Shown: positions 63,158 through 64,000 of the stretch, one piece after another | Position numbering within the stretch: the first letter of the stretch is position 1 | How the letters are laid out: every line of letters starts with the position of its first letter | Assembly: GCF_001641265.1 (NCBI RefSeq) | Contig: NW_020167527.1 | Span: forward strand, 1,054,001-1,118,000 | Direction of reading: 5' to 3' | Origin: Pseudogymnoascus destructans | Lineage: Eukaryota; Ascomycota; Leotiomycetes; Thelebolales; Thelebolaceae | Length of the DNA stretch: 64,000 nt | The notes under the pieces: generated by a model | Told to the model about the DNA's origin: nothing | What the model saw: the letters and a program-made list of their open reading frames with translations, nothing else | Database searches by the model: none | Program-made: the position numbers and the translations under genes

Positions 63158-64000
63158 TGACTACTGTAGCTACTGTATGTTGTCTGCGCTCGACAATATT
63201 CTGTGTTCAGTGTCCTCTTCACATGGAATCGGCCTTATGGAGCCCCTCTCGGACCACTGGCATAACAAGCTAGTCCCATAATAGCAGCGGATAGTAATGG
63301 CAGTATTTTAGTTAGCGCCAACCTTAATTGTAATGTTTCACTCCCATCACATGCTGTGCTTCCCCTTTGTAACGACAACCCTCTTGACTTTTTTGCTGCA
63401 GAGAGCCCAAAGGCTCACGTTTTTTTTGTCTGTTTTTTTTTTCTGTTTTTATTATAACAGCGTCTGATTTAGTTGTTTTATTTCATGCATAGCGATATAT
63501 TGAAAGACCTAATATCACTGTCCCTAACATCGAACGACCAACCACCAACCCGTTTGTCAAGAAGGTCCGACATTTCGTAGCCATCTGGCACCTCATGACA
63601 GAATATACTGTGTTTGTCGACCATAGCCACTTACTAGCGGACTGAACATTGATGTGATTACTAACGTTGGGATCACCAAAGCAGATGGTTATTTCCAGCC
63701 TTTAACTGGCCCTGCAACTTGGCAGAGCGGAAACGATAAGCCACAAGATTATACGGTATGTGTAGTGTTTTATCGTGTCAATCATCTTTCCATTAACCGC
63801 TATTGGTGATGACCAACCTGGTAAAAGGTCAGACTGCGAGGAGTTCTTCTGGTTTCGGCTTCCTCCAACATCAGGTGTGCACAAGGCTGAGGATCCGTTG
63901 CAACATCGTATCTATGCTGTCTAGGCGCGTCCTTCAACAAATGGCAAGACTATGTTTCACAGAAGTTAGTGAATTCATAGTGAAGTTGGAGGATACATCA
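63158..64000. other. Terminal 840 bases, no gene seen
   Basis: The stretch upstream of the Scy1-like gene holds T-rich tracts (about 63420-63460), which could be promoter or 3' UTR sequence. Open frames to the window edge are short and featureless. A gene that begins or ends beyond 64000 cannot be excluded. Confidence 0.45.

Noticed and set aside
63420..63460. T-rich tract as a possible terminator or origin
   Set aside because: Simple T tracts are common in fungal intergenic DNA. There is no supporting structure nearby.

Overview
The window reads as nuclear DNA of a filamentous ascomycete (Pezizomycotina). The type of gene content, short GT-AG introns of about 48-110 nt, a Cdc10-type septin, RAM-pathway Sog2 and GPI-anchored secreted proteins all fit. 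I lean to a leotiomycete, by resemblance only; no species call is possible from the sequence alone.

1-41.9 kb is a compact housekeeping block of about 20 genes on both strands. In order: a Lys/Ala-rich protein cut by the window edge, an SMN orthologue, a GPI-anchored cupredoxin, a SERF/4F5 protein, a four-TM DUF7598-like protein, guanylate kinase, a RecQ-like helicase, a methyltransferase pseudogene, glutathione reductase, a Cce1-type Holliday junction resolvase, a GPI-anchored small secreted protein, septin Cdc10, mitochondrial bL32m, Ski8, a PPR protein, mS23/Rsm25, Sog2, a Sur7-like protein, a PI-PLC-X-like GPI protein, a 1110-residue repeat protein with a putative zinc ribbon, Lst8, methionyl-tRNA formyltransferase and Ccz1. 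Several serve mitochondrial gene expression (bL32m, mS23, PPR, formyltransferase, Cce1).

41.9-58.7 kb is an accessory, transposon-rich island. It holds remnants of a KRBA2/Ginger-like integrase, a pogo-like transposase and a Tc1/mariner transposase, and a coding-intact Ty3/gypsy chromovirus (45269-52210, element on the minus strand) with related LTR debris on both sides. A secreted GMC oxidoreductase and two degenerate aminoglycoside-phosphotransferase-like (APH) loci follow. In the chromovirus, Gag and Pol are joined by a textbook -1 frameshift signal. An opposite-strand ORF encodes a protein with an exact Zn2Cys6 spacing and a predicted coiled coil. Three LTR copies share a core but carry unrelated repeat modules in U3.

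58.7-64 kb returns to housekeeping genes: Dre2 (cytosolic Fe-S assembly) and an Scy1/Cex1-type pseudokinase. The last 0.8 kb shows nothing I can support.

Exon borders were read by eye from splice consensus, phase and family conservation; they are predictions.
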